A stretch of DNA of 64,000 nucleotides, from the NCBI RefSeq assembly GCF_035046505.1, contig NC_089821.1, positions 7,524,718 to 7,588,717 on the forward strand, given 5' to 3'. The DNA comes from Tiliqua scincoides. Its lineage: Eukaryota; Chordata; Lepidosauria; Squamata; Scincidae. A program made the position numbers and the translations under genes. Below are positions 11,207 to 21,572 of the stretch, in pieces. The stretch's first letter is position 1; each line of letters begins with the position of its first letter. The notes beneath the pieces are model-generated. The model did not search any database. It was not told where the DNA came from and saw only the letters and a program-made list of their open reading frames with translations.

Positions 11207-12058
11207 AATAAATGGAGCGATTGATAAGCAGATAATTCTGGAGTGACACAGTCTTCTTGCACTTTAAGCCAAGAAAGAGGACGTACTATGAATTCACCTA
11301 CACAATTTCCATAAGACAGAACTCCTGACAGAGAAGGTGAAATTTCACATTCTACATCAAAAAGGCGAGCCTCTGTCTGCAGGCTGAGCTTCATTTTCCT
11401 TCCCTGCCTTGTTATGTCTCCTTATTCCCGCTGCAGACTTTTAGAGCAGTGTTTGAAAAGTCACCTTTGGGAACAGACAAATTATCCCTTCTGTTGTGTC
11501 AGGTTCTCAAGGAGATTCGGCGGCGGCACCTCATTTGGGCAAAGAAGGAGCCCTGTGCCAAAATAAATGGTCTTTTATTTACAGACATATTTCCCCAGCG
11601 TTCCTCAAAGGGCTCATTGAAGCTGAAATTCCATCTGTCCCAGAGGTTGCCAAGGTGCAACATCCCATTTACCGAATGACGCAGAAGAGTATTAGCTGCA
11701 TATCATTATATATAATTGTTAACTGTAATTATAATCCTTTATTTCCCTATCTTTCTAAATTGCCACCCGCTATAATTTATTTTTTCTTTCTCGCTTTCTG
11801 GCTTAAGTTTAATCATTTCAGAGGTGCAGATCACCTGTTGAGAATAAGACAATTGTCTGTTTTGAAAAAAAAGAAACCTAGGAAGTAAGTGTGGCCTGTT
11901 TGGTCCTTCCATTTTGTGAAGTCACCTCTGCCTGCAACGTTCCTGGAAGTGGTGGGAGAAATGGTTTTCAAACATTTCAAGTTGGATGAGCTTGAAATAG
12001 AGGAAGAGAAGAAAAATGTATTAAATGATGCATTAATAACCATGATGATGGGAATGTG
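11207..12058. other. no recognisable feature
   Basis: AT-rich non-coding DNA. Open frames at 11449-11888 overlap each other and show no domain. I can name no repeat. Confidence 0.4.
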
Positions 12059-12268
12059 CAGTGGCTAGAGGGGTACAAAGCACTATGTTTAGCAGGGAGC
12101 CTCAGGATGGTGTGCAAGTGGCCCTTCCTGTCCCCTTCAAAGCCAGGCAAATTCTCCATTTTGCTCCCACCATCCAGAATGGCTTTGAAGGGGAGCGGCC
12201 ACTTATATGCTAGGGTGAGGCTCCCTGCAAAATTCAGTGCTTTTTCAATCCCTCTAGATATACAACTG
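12059..12268. mobile_element. fold-back MITE family F
   Basis: The left end CAGTGGCTAGAGGGG and right end CCCTCTAGATATACAACTG are imperfect inverted ends. Internal arms pair (GGTGTGCAAGTGGCCCTTCC against GGGGAGCGGCCACTTATATG read in reverse complement). It is a diverged copy of the palindrome at 31155-31369. No coding content. Confidence 0.78.
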
Positions 12269-12405
12269 ATTGCATGGAAGAGAATTGTACCTGTTGGTCC
12301 TAAAGGGGTTTTGAGAATACCCAAGCTCTGTCTGAAGGACACTTCCAGATGGGTGTTGTCTGGTATGCTTTACTTTGTTCACTTACCAAGGGTTCACACA
12401 ACCAT

Positions 12406-12964
12406 TAAATTGAGTGTTGGGAGAGCTAGGACAGACAAAAGAAAATATTTCTATACCCAGCGTGTGATTAGTCTGTGGAACTCCCTGCCACAGGACGTGG
12501 TGATGGCCTCTTGCCTGGATGCCTTTAAGAGAAGATTAAACAAATTTCTGGAGGAATAATCCATCATAGGTTACATGTCATGGTAGGTATGTGCAATCTC
12601 CTGGTTTTAGAAGTAGGCTACCTCAGAATGCTGGGTAGGACACCAGGATGCAGGTTGTGTCTTGTTGTCTAGTGTGCTCCCTGAAGCACTTGGTGGGTGC
12701 TCCTCTTTTATTTAGCAGGGGGAGAGCAACTGGCCCACCTCACCCCAGCAATGTCTTTTCTAGTGGCTATCTGCTGGTGTTGCATCTTTTTAGATTGTGA
12801 GCCCTTTTGGGACAGGGAGCCATTAGATATTTGATTTTCTCTGTAAACCGCTTTGTGAACTTTTTGTTGAAAAGCGGTATATAAATACTGTTGTTGTTGT
12901 TGGGCCACTGTGAGATACAGGAAACTGGGCTAGATGGGCCTTTGGCCTGATTCAACAGGGCTCT
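12406..12964 (+). mobile_element. CR1 3' end, split by an R-family repeat
   Basis: Sense CR1 C-terminus (GRARTDKRKYFYTQRVISL, WNSLPQDVVMASCLDAFKRR) and 3' UTR to about 12696, then about 205 bp of foreign R sequence, then the last 60 bp of the CR1 3' UTR (GGCCACTGTGAGATACAGG onward) to 12964. In intact copies GGTGGG is followed directly by CCACTGTGAG, so the interruption is clear. Confidence 0.88.
12697..12902 (+). mobile_element. R-family repeat (SINE or LINE 3' end) inserted in CR1
   Basis: Starts TGCTCCTCTTTTATTTAGCA and ends AAAGCGGTATATAAATACTG then (TTG)n. Related sequence is at 59028-59272, 44408-44492 and 61308-61410. Its 3' end resembles the tails of L2/L3-mobilised SINEs, but I cannot assign it. 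Flanks TTGGTGGG and TTGTTGGG may be a target duplication with one mismatch. It has no coding capacity. Confidence 0.7.
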
Positions 12965-13730
12965 ATCATCCACCCATTCTCCACCAGTATTTCCCCCATG
13001 CTTAATCCAAGGCTTACGGATGTACACATTTGGTCCCTGTTGCGTATATGCAATGTTGGGCAGAAATGGCTGAAATCATCTTTACTAAAGAAAACCTGGC
13101 TTTTTCAGATCTGCATTACAATATATATCTACTATGTCATGGTATATATAACTGGAGACTTGGAGAACTAGGATAAACACAGCCACCTTTTATGACTTTT
13201 AACCATTTGCACAGAATACCGAGGAAGCCTGTTCATGGCATTAACAAGATCCGCGCTCTAAACAAAAGGATTTTTTCCTTTGCAGCTCACCAGTGATGGG
13301 CTCTGTTTGTTTGCACTCTTTGAACCCTCTTCCATACATGCAGAGCATGTTTTATTGTCGCTGAGACTCTTGCTCAGCTACGCTCTATTACTCTTTGATT
13401 GTGAAGAAACAGATACCTATTGATTTCATTCTACAAGCATGAATATCTAAAAAAAATATTTGTCCTTGCTTGTCCATTAAATCTGGGCAAGAGAGAGATT
13501 TTCCCCTCATTAGGAGATCTGCACAAGACTGCAGGCAGGAACAAATAAGGCTGGCCTTGCCGTGCAGTGATGTGAAGCCCTTACATCAAGTGGCAAGGGG
13601 GTGGCAAACCGATGAGGCCCCTCCCATCCACCCAGTCCCTTCTCCATCCTGCTGCTCTCTTCAGGGTTTCAGTCCTCTTCCAGCTCCCTGAGAGTGGCAA
13701 CAGCAGCCCACTACTTCTGCAGGAAGAAGA
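12965..13730. other. no recognisable feature
   Basis: No repeat, gene or RNA I can support. The open frame at 13470-13691 has no domain. Confidence 0.4.
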
Positions 13731-14121
13731 ATACAATACAATACAATACAATACAATACAATACAGGTATTTCTATAACGCCTTTCTGGGTCCTCAGATT
13801 TCTCCTCGGACTTTATTCAAGGTGGTTTACATGGGCAGGCAATTTAAATCCCCGTAGGGATTTTTACAATTTGAAAGGTTCTATCTTTCAAGAAACCACA
13901 ACAATCAGATGTTTCTGTCTTGATCTGGCCACACATTCTGGCCTCCACCCTCCCATGCTCAGAGCAGATGGAATAACTTGGCTCAGCTTGTCAGCTGCTT
14001 CAAGGTCGCACGGTGCCGGTGGCTTCGAACTGGCGACCTGCCGATGTTATCTTCAGGCAAATGGAGGCTCTACCCTCTAGACCAGACCTCCTGCCCCCCT
14101 CTAGACCAGACCTCCTGCCAT
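13731..14121 (-). mobile_element. tRNA-derived SINE
   Basis: On the minus strand the 5' part holds a tRNA-like pol III promoter: GGTCTAGAGGGTAGAGCCT as A-box region and AGTTCGAAGCC as B box. A tRNA-unrelated body follows (AGCAGCTGACAAGCTGAGCC), then an L2-like 3' end (GTAAACCACCTTGAATAAAG, AAAGGCGTTATAGAAATACC) and a (TATTG)n tail at 13731-13765. It appears near full length. The 5' end carries a local duplication of about 20 bp. This matches the general build of squamate tRNA-SINEs; I do not assign a family name. Confidence 0.82.
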
Positions 14122-14767
14122 GGCTTCAGACCTCCATATCCCCAGCTAACGTATGAACATAAGAACATGGCTGTTTATGAAAGTATCACATGGGCAGGGA
14201 GGAGAAGGGTTCTGGAACCCCTTCCCTTTGATGTGTGCTTTGCTTTCTGTACCCAGTGGTGTAACAAGCAGGGTGGTTCAACCCATGTGCCACGCCAGAA
14301 GAGGGTGCATGTTCATGTGCTCCAGCCACTTTCAGAGCCTGAACAGCAGGTGGCACATGTAGTGCACTCCCAGCAGCAGCTTTGATGATGACAAAACATG
14401 GCTGAAACCTCTGCTGTGAGTTTAACATGCCCCACCTACAGTTCTGACTCAGGAGAATCCAGAAGTGACATCACAAGAGCACACTGATATCATGAAGTCA
14501 CCACCCTGGGTTCCAGGGTCCCTGGCCACATGGCTGTCCATACCTCAAACTTCTCTCAGTGCACAGCCTCTGTGCTCTACCTCACTCCTGTTTTGAATGA
14601 ATAGGGTTTCCAGCATACTCTCCTCTTCCCGTCCAATTGGGAGAACAAAGAGCAGCACAAAGGTTTGAGAGAGAGGTTTGGTGAAAGGGAGGTGAAGGGA
14701 AAGAAGAGAAGAAGCAGCAACCTCTGCTGAAGAGAACTTCTCCTCCATATTGCTATCGCTGCCTGGA
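14122..14767. other. no recognisable feature
   Basis: Non-coding; open frames on either strand (for example 14545-14823 minus) have no domain. Confidence 0.4.
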
Positions 14768-14850
14768 ATGACTCCAAAGGCTCCGCTTACACGGCACATT
14801 GAGGCACCTGCACAACTTAGCACTGTGCCCCCCTCTGGGCATGCTATTGA
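14768..14850 (+). repeat. fold-back MITE family F, right arm only
   Basis: ACTCCAAAGGCTCCGCTTAC through CACCTGCACAACTTAGCAC to GTGCCCCCCTCTGGGCATGC matches the right arm of family F. The left arm is absent. Confidence 0.6.
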
Positions 14851-15436
14851 TGAGTTTCATGTGGGGTTACCTTTGAAGACCCTCTCCTCTACCAGTGCCA
14901 GGCATGCATACAGACAAACCCTTAGAGGCAGCAATATTGAGGGAACAATTTGGATGTCAAGGAAGTGCAGGCTCCCCATGGAAAGAAACCGTGTGCGATG
15001 GCGGACTCCTTTTGCGGCTTCCACTACCATGAGGGGAGAGACAGTGACAGATGAATGCAGAGAAGGAGACTTCCCCCACAACTGGATTACAAAACATCTG
15101 TCATAATTGCACCCAGGAAATAGCACAGCTCAACAACGGAGGAGTCCAGCATTCTTGTGACTTCAGCAATGTGCATTTGTTTATAGACACAGAAAGACAT
15201 GGAAAATTTGGCAGCCCAGAAACAAATATCTTATAAGGACTTGCAAGCCTGAGCTGAGGTCTCCATGTCTGCAGGAAGGCCACCTTGGAGACCCCGACCA
15301 CGTCATCCCCATGGCTTTTAATTTTCCACTTTGGATGACTTGATTAATCTCTCAGCTGGTCTTCCTTGGACACAAGCTGTGAAGAGATAGACAACGATTG
15401 TTTCAGTCTGTTAATGCCAAAAAAGTATCTAGGTCA

Positions 15437-15578
15437 GCCATTTTCAACCTTTTTCAGCTCACGGCACACCGACAAGGCACTAAAATTGTCAAGGCACACT
15501 ACCAGTTTTTTACTTACATTAAATCACTACATTACAATTAATTGTTAATATAATTAATACAATTATATTGTGTGTGCA
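15437..15578 (+). repeat. hAT-like left end, interrupted
   Basis: CAGCCATTTTCAACCTTTTT then CAGCTCACGGCACACC is a typical hAT-like terminal sequence. The rest is lost or displaced by the LINE fragment that begins at 15579. Confidence 0.5.
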
Positions 15579-15956
15579 TTGGCAACCTTCAGTCTCGAAA
15601 GACTATGGTATCGCGCTCTGAAAGGTGGTTCTGGAACAGCGTCTAGTGTGGCTGAAAAGGCCAATCCGGGAGTGACAATCCCTTCCACACTGGGAGCAAG
15701 TGCAGTCTGTCCCTGGTCTGTCTCCCTGGCTATGGGCCTTCCTTCTTTGCCTCTTGGCCTCAGTTGGCCAAGTCTTCAAACTGGGAAAGGCCATGCTGCA
15801 CAGCCTGCCTCCAAGCGGGCCGCTCAGAGGCCAGGGTTTCCCACTTTTTGAGGTCCATCCCTAAGGCCTTCAGATCCCTCTTGCAGATGTCCTTGTATCG
15901 CAGCTGTGGTCTACCTGTAGGGCACTTCCCTTGCATGAGTTCTCCATAGAGGAGAT
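15579..15956 (-). mobile_element. 5' truncated LINE copy (3' about 380 bp)
   Basis: Minus-strand match to the last 380 bp of the LINE at 35786-39401, from ELMQGKCPTGRPQLRYKD-type codons to the zinc finger and tail hairpin. A short internal deletion near 15762-15775 removes codons relative to other copies. Truncated and non-functional. Confidence 0.9.
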
Positions 15957-16060
15957 TATTACATGACATACAACATTATTACAATTATATTATTATTATT
16001 ACATACATACATATTATTACATTCATACATATTATTACAATTATAGTATTACATTACATA
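15957..16060 (+). repeat. ATT/ATAC-rich simple repeat
   Basis: An irregular run of ATTATTACA and TTACATACATA motifs lies between two oppositely oriented LINE pieces. Confidence 0.85.
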
Positions 16061-16151
16061 CCCAGGCTCCTCAGTATCATCAGGTCTTTCCACAAGGACA
16101 TGAAGGGCACTGTAGTCTTTAATGGCTCCACATCAGACCCCTTTGACATCC
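16061..16151 (+). mobile_element. internal LINE reverse-transcriptase fragment
   Basis: About 90 bp match positions 38131-38221 of the full-length LINE in sense orientation (CCCAGGCTCCTCAGTATCAT; CACAAGGACATGAAGGGCAC). It codes the PRLLSIIRSFHKDMKGTVVF region of the RT. It is not contiguous with the antisense LINE end just upstream and joins an antisense CR1 downstream. Confidence 0.85.
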
Positions 16152-16157
16152 AATCCA

Positions 16158-16509
16158 AACTTGTCCAATCCCGTTTTAAAGGCATCCAGGCCAGATGCCG
16201 TCACCACATCCTGTGGCAAGGAGTTCCACAGACCAACCACACGCTGTGTATCTCTTGTCTGTCCTAACTCTCCCAACACTCCATTTTAGTGGATGTCCCC
16301 TGGTTCTGGTGTTATGTGAGAGTGTAAAGAGCATCTCCCTATCCACTCTGTCCATCCCCTGCATAATTTTGTATGTCTCAATCATGTCCCCCCTCAGGCG
16401 TCTCTTTTCTAGGCAGAAGAGGCCCAAACGCCGTAGCCTTTCCTCGTAAGGAAGGTGCCCCAGCCCAGTAATCATCTTAGTTGCTCTCTTTTGCACCTTT
16501 TCCATTTCC
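16158..16509 (-). mobile_element. CR1 ORF2 C-terminal fragment
   Basis: On the minus strand: [60 protein letters not shown]. The fragment lacks the CR1 3' UTR tail, unlike most copies here, so its 3' end was lost or it came by rearrangement. Confidence 0.88.
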
Positions 16510-17116
16510 AGGTGCAGCTCAACACCAAGCATCATCTGAGCTGTAGCGTCCCTGGCAGAGGCTTTAGTACTGGGACTGGCGTGCTGTGATTGGCTACCAA
16601 ATGTAGTGTGTATCCTATGCTCCCTTGCAGGAAAGTGAGAGGGCGATGGGGAGGAGGAGGTGCAATTTTCTGCTATTTTTCTCATCTCCATTGCTCCTTA
16701 TGTGATTATTCCTGCCTACATCAACTGCATCATTGGTGTTGTGGTTTTCTAGTGTCAGACACATGTCCATTGTCTGATGGGGTGTTGGGATATGGTGTCC
16801 GTTGATTCCCCCTCATCTCTCCCATCTTTTTCTCCCATGCCCCAATTTCTTCCTTGTTTTGTCCTCTTTTTCAGCAGAGCTGAGCTGACATCAAAGTGAC
16901 ACCTGAGCTACATTGGCACAGGATTTTTCTGACATTGTGCCAGCATACATAGTGCACCCATTGGCAGGCAGATTTCTACACAAGGGGGGCTGTTGTTGTG
17001 CATAGAGATATGCCATTCTATCTTCAGGACAGCATTGGGCCTTAAATCTCCCAACAATAAGTTTCCTTGGATGAGCCCTAGTTTGTTATTGTGGGAGAGG
17101 AAGAAAAACTTCCCGG
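16510..17116. other. no recognisable feature
   Basis: Non-coding; no repeat boundary I can name. Confidence 0.4.
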
Positions 17117-17208
17117 CATGTAATTAATCTGTGGAACTCCTTGCCACAGGATGTGGTGATGGTATCTGGCCTAGATGCCTTTAAAAGGGGACTGGACAGA
17201 TTTCTGGC
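17117..17208 (+). mobile_element. short CR1 ORF2 fragment
   Basis: About 90 bp reading VINLWNSLPQDVVMVSGLDA then FKRGLDRFLA-like codons, the CR1 C-terminus. Both ends are truncated. Confidence 0.8.
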
Positions 17209-17933
17209 TTAGAGAGAGAATTACCAAGCAAGAGAATTACCTGTGAGTGACGTAACAGTTTCTTTTGCCTATAAGTTTTTATTTCTTGTTGTAGCACAAA
17301 AGGGAAAAATGAAATAAAAACAACCCTCAAGTCTCCTCTTTGTCTTAGCAAAAACTCACTGGGATGCCAATGATTTCTTCTGACACATTTTTCCACTATT
17401 ACAGAAAGTCAGATTAAGGATAATTTATGTTCATTTTTGAAATAAGTTAAACCAATCTGTGGAATTGTAGCTGCCTCTGACTGTACCTCAAGGAATGTGA
17501 CACTAGCAGTTACATAATTTTATTGCTGGTGTTAACTCAGTGACAAACTCTCAGCTACAGTTTGTAGAGAACGTCAGAAAATGAACCTTATGAATTTTAA
17601 TGTCTTTTTTCTTTGGACATTGATGTATGTCTTCTACAGCTGTACTCTTCTATGTGCTGACATAAATAAAAGGTATCCTTAATCAAACATTTAAAGAGTG
17701 CTGTAGTTTCAAAGTGTTATTTTTAAAAAAAACAAACCAGCTAGAGGTTGTAGTCAGCCATAAATATTTAGTACGTCTGCTCTAATCTCAATAATTTAAA
17801 GTAATATCAAAGGAGGCATCTATAAATGTTTGTGTGTCTCTTTGGTAGGTCAGAACAGATGGGAAGGCAACTCTGAAAGTTGCACAGAATGAAAGCAAAC
17901 TGCATCTTTTCAGCTAGTACATCAGTCTAAGCC
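17209..17933. other. no recognisable feature
   Basis: AT-rich non-coding DNA without recognisable repeats. Confidence 0.4.
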
Positions 17934-18254
17934 AGAGGTTCCCAAACTGTGGGTCCCACCAGTGGGTCATGACCCAATTTTGGTGGTTTGTGAAAGTGAC
18001 AGGGCAGATTAGGCTATGTGCATCAAGGGTTATCAAGCTGCTATGGAGGGGAGCGCTATTGCCCAATCACTATTGTAGTCCCCCCATTTATAAATCAGGC
18101 AGCAGCCTCTGGTTGGCAACCCTCAGTCTCGAAAGACTATGGTATAAGCCTACAGCACCCGGTATTCCCAAGCGGTCTCCCATCCAAGTACTAACCAGGC
18201 CTGACCCTGCTTAGCTTCCGAGATCAGACAGGGGCCTCTAAAATGTTGAGAACC
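17934..18254 (+). mobile_element. hAT-like element split by a 5S SINE
   Basis: Left end (C)AGAGGTTCCCAAACTGTGG, right end AATGTTGAGAACC. Flanks TCTAAGCC and ACTAAGCC look like an 8-bp duplication with one mismatch. A 5S-derived SINE occupies 18111-18231; without it the element is about 200 bp. Non-autonomous. Confidence 0.7.
18111..18231 (-). mobile_element. 5S rRNA-derived SINE, monomer
   Basis: Minus strand carries the 5S-derived TTGGATGGGAGACCGCTTGG block and the tail ATACCATAGTCTTTCGAGAC. The 5' part of the 5S head is missing. GCCTCT at 18105-18110 and 18234-18239 may be the remains of a target duplication. It lies inside a hAT-like element and is younger than it. Confidence 0.88.
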
Positions 18255-18319
18255 ACTAAGCCACTTTGGAGCTACTCATACAAACAAATTGGATTCTTAT
18301 TGGATGAATTATTTCTTTA

Positions 18320-19018
18320 CTATTATTTATTTTAAGAACTTATATCCTGCTTTTCCTTCACATTTGAGGGCACTCAAGGTGGCTTACAACATAAAACTGA
18401 ATTGCATTAAAGCAATACTAAAAACATTAAGCATAAAAACAATTAAAACATTAAAACAGAACAAACCCAGGACCGCACAAAACTATTAAAATTCCATTCA
18501 TTAAAAACGCTAGCCCACAAAGTCGTTCAAAAGCCTTCCTGAATAAGTCTTAAGACTGCCAAACGTTCTCTAGAGAGGAAGCCGTTCTTAATTCCAGGGG
18601 GAGGGAATTCCACAAACAAGGAGCCACCACTGAGAAGGCCCTATTTTTAGCTGCCAACCCCCTCACCTCTACTGATGGCAGCACAGTCAGAAAGCCTCCC
18701 TCTGATTATCAGAGAGAATGGGTAGGATTATACTGAAGGATGTGGTCCCTCAAATACCCAGGTCCTGAGCTGTAAAGGGCCTTAAAAGTCAAAACTAGCA
18801 CTTTGAATTGAGCCAAGAAATGAACCAACAGCCAGTACAGTCTCTGAAGCAGCAGCCCAACTAAGTAGAACCAGTGAGTCCCAGTAACCACATGGATAAC
18901 TGTGTTCAGCACCACTTTCAGTTTTCGGACCATCTTCAGAGGCAGCCCCATGTAGAGTGCAATGCAGTAATCTAATCTAGATATCATTAGGCCATGATCA
19001 GTAGGGATTACTAGGGTT
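18320..19018 (-). mobile_element. L2-type LINE 3' portion
   Basis: Minus-strand frame 18709-18987 reads SRLDYCIALYMGLPLKMVRK, TGTHWFYLVGLLLQRLYWLL and ALYSSGPGYLRD, the C-terminal block after the RT in L2 LINEs (SRLDYCNALY..GLP, LHWLPV, GPGYLRD). Downstream codons are degraded (for example the AARLLTG block reads VIHVVTG) and the 3' UTR ends in an AAATAATA-type tail at 18320. Old and inactive. Confidence 0.85.
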
Positions 19019-19037
19019 TTTTAATCTAGATATCTAA

Positions 19038-19568
19038 GGGCACAATCCTGACCTGGGTTTGGACCGGTGCAAGTGTTTTGTGCTGGCCCAGGAGGGTCGT
19101 AAACATGCCGTAAAGCACATTTTCACCTCCTTGTGAGTCGGCTGGGTCGGCACACGGACACGTGCTGGCCTGCAAAGCTGAATCCAGCCTCCACGCTGAC
19201 ACGGAGAGGGAGTCTTGTGTTGGCCGAGCTTGGCTGACGCGAGGTTCTGGGGTGGGCAGGGAGGAGGTGGGGTGGAGGTGAGAGAGAGGCGTTCCAGGGC
19301 AGGGCGGAGGGCAGTCCCAGGGTGGGTGGGTGGGGAACAGGAGGTGGTGCTGGAACCTGGCAGTTATGCTGACTTCCAACCCCCATTCCCAAGCAGTGTG
19401 GAGTGGCTTGAAGCACCTCTGGAGGTGGTGCAAGTCTGAGGAGACCCATTGGGGTGGAATGGCTTACCTAGGGGTAAGGGGAAGAGTTTTCTCTTACCTC
19501 CAGCCGAGCTGCTTTGGAGTCATATCTTGCTCTGGGTACTTCTTGCAGCATAACATAGGATTGCGCTG
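19038..19568. repeat. GC-rich MITE family G, copy 1
   Basis: Ends GGGCACAATCCTGACC and (minus strand) GCGCAATCCTATG are imperfect inverted repeats. The GC-rich inside shares CTGGCCTGCA..GCTG..ATCCAGCCT with 22245-22690. Long open frames here are due to base composition. Confidence 0.55.
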
Positions 19569-19915
19569 CAATCTGGATATCACTTGGGTTTCTGTTGAGC
19601 TTACTGCAGTCAAGCAACCTTGAGAACCTTTTTGGGTTGTTTGGGAAATGAATGGCCAGTAGGTACCGGATAAAGAAATGGCAAGACCCCAATTTGAAAT
19701 TGGGTCATTTGTGTTGGGAGTTGGTCATGGATAGGTTTGAAGGAGGTAGCTGGAAAATTGTACACAAGGACAGCACATTTTGCACCCGGGTTATCAAAAT
19801 GGATATCACAATTTATGTTCCCCACAACTAGGAGGCTTCACTGCAAGTGGACCAGTAAATGCTATTTGATATTGTTTTCCATAAAATGCCAGTACACTCA
19901 AATGCACCCCTGTAG
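19569..19915. other. no recognisable feature
   Basis: Nothing supported beyond short uninformative open frames. Confidence 0.4.
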
Positions 19916-20240
19916 TTGGCAACCTTCAGTCTCGAAAGACTCTGGTATCGCACTCTGAAAGGTGGTTCTGGAACAGCGTCTAGTGTGGCTGAAGAGGCCA
20001 ATTTGGGAGTGACAATCCCTTCCACACTGGGAGCAAGTGCAGTCTGTCCCTGGTCTGTCTCCCTGGCTGTGGGCCTTCCTTCTTTGCCTCTTTTCCTCAG
20101 ACTGTTGGCCAAGTGTCTCTTCAAACTGGGAAAGGCCATGCTGCACAGCCTGCCTCCAAGCGGGCCGCTCAGAGGCCAGGGTTTCCCACTTGTTGAGGTC
20201 CACTCCTAAGGCCTTCAGATCCCTCTTGCAGATGTCCTTG
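19916..20240 (-). mobile_element. 5' truncated LINE copy (3' 325 bp)
   Basis: Minus-strand 3' end of the 1087-codon LINE from [20 protein letters not shown] to the zinc finger CTCSQCGRDCHSQIGLFSHT and tail. One base of the hairpin stem is changed (ACTCTGG for ACTATGG lies beside the stem). Upstream sequence is unrelated. Confidence 0.92.
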
Positions 20241-20579
20241 CAGAAATTGCTGCATCTAAATTGCCCGAATTGCAGATTTGAAATGACTGTGGGAGTGTAC
20301 ATGCGCTTAACTAGAGGGTGCAAAGCATATTCTGCGATACTTATGGCCCAATTTGGACACTGCAATAACATTGCAATGTTATTGATTCAATGTCCGTTCT
20401 AGGCTAAGCCAGTTCTGGCAACGCCACACCAAAGACACCCCAGTGCTGGCACAATGAGGGCCAAACGCCAAGCCTGTCTAGGCAAAGCAAAGCTGGCACA
20501 GCCCTACCCAACAACACTCTCGGCATCCATGGAGACACCCACATAGCCTGTTATCCATGAAGCAGCATCCTGGTGGCAG

Positions 20580-20745
20580 AGCATCATCACCATGACGTTG
20601 GTGTATCATCTATGTGAAGTTCATGTATCATCACAAGAAGTCATTGGTGCATCATCCAAGTGACTTCTATGTGTCGTCGCTGTGAAGCTGGTGAGACATC
20701 CATGTGATATCAATGAGTCATTGCCGTGAGGTCCAAGAAGTCAAT
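20580..20745 (+). repeat. degenerate tandem repeat, about 22-25 bp unit
   Basis: About six diverged units on the pattern TGTRTCATC..(A/G)TGA-AGT: GTGTATCATCTATGTGAAGT, CATGTATCATCACAAGAAGT, GTGCATCATCCAAGTGACTT, TGTGTCGTCGCTGTGAAGC, GTGAGACATCCATGTGATAT, ATGAGTCATTGCCGTGAGGT. No gene is apparent. Confidence 0.6.
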
Positions 20746-20903
20746 CACTGCATCCAGTCAGCCCCGACACCGGCAGGAAGAGAAAAACCACCACGGCGAA
20801 CTGAGCAGGGGATGGGGACAGGTGCAGGGCCAATGAGTGACCAATGTTGGGGGACACCCCCCTGACAGCCACTAGGAATGAATAACACAGCCACAGGCAC
20901 CAC

Positions 20904-20946
20904 TACATGCCCCCCCATGTCCCCCCATGTCCCCCCCATGTCCCCC
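20904..20946 (+). repeat. CATGTCCCCCC minisatellite
   Basis: Four copies of an 10-12 bp unit CATG(T/C)CCCCCC in a row. Confidence 0.88.
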
Positions 20947-21024
20947 AAGGACAACACACACACAGACATTTAAAGAATATTCTTCTAAAAGATATAAAAA
21001 ATAGGGATTTGGCAGATCCTCAAA

Positions 21025-21459
21025 CAGTAGTTCTCAAACTTTTAAGCATCAGGACCCACTTTTGAGAATGACAGTCTGTTGAGACCCACTGGAAGTGATG
21101 TCATAGACACTAGAAATGATGTCATGGCTGGAGGTGACCTCATCAATTTAAGCTTCAAACCTAAGCCACGATCAGCCAAAGGTCCCATTACACAACACAC
21201 TCGTGCTGTCGTTTTGCGTAGCTCGGAATTTAAGCATTCCAGTTTGGAAGTCAAAGCAGAAGACAGACTTGGATCCTCCTCCAACCACACAGGCCTCTCC
21301 TTCCAGTAGACCATCTTTCCAAGGGCAAAGCAGTAGACCTCTCTCCATGCCCTACAGCTTTGTACCCTGTATTTTCAGCTCTGTATTTTCAACAGCAGCC
21401 GTGCTAGATGCTATGAGACACCACATGACGCAACCCACCTAGCGGGTCCCAATCCACTG
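21025..21459 (-). mobile_element. hAT-like element (family H2)
   Basis: Left end CAGTAGTTCTCAAACTTTT and right end (minus strand) CAGTGGATTGGGACCCGC. Read on the minus strand it aligns along its length with the two outer pieces of the element at 57072-59939, including AAAATACAGAGCTGAAAATA and TTTGGCTGATC.TGGCTTAG. No clear target duplication (TCCTCAAA and CTCTAAAG). No transposase frame. Confidence 0.72.
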
Positions 21460-21480
21460 CTCTAAAGTCATTGAGCTGTT

Positions 21481-21482
<2 letters not shown>

Positions 21483-21566
<84 letters not shown>
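21483..21566 (+). repeat. (GT)n-(GA)n compound microsatellite
   Basis: A GT run of about 15 units passes directly into a GA run of about 25 units. The open frame over it is an artefact of the repeat. Confidence 0.97.
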
Positions 21567-21572
<6 letters not shown>

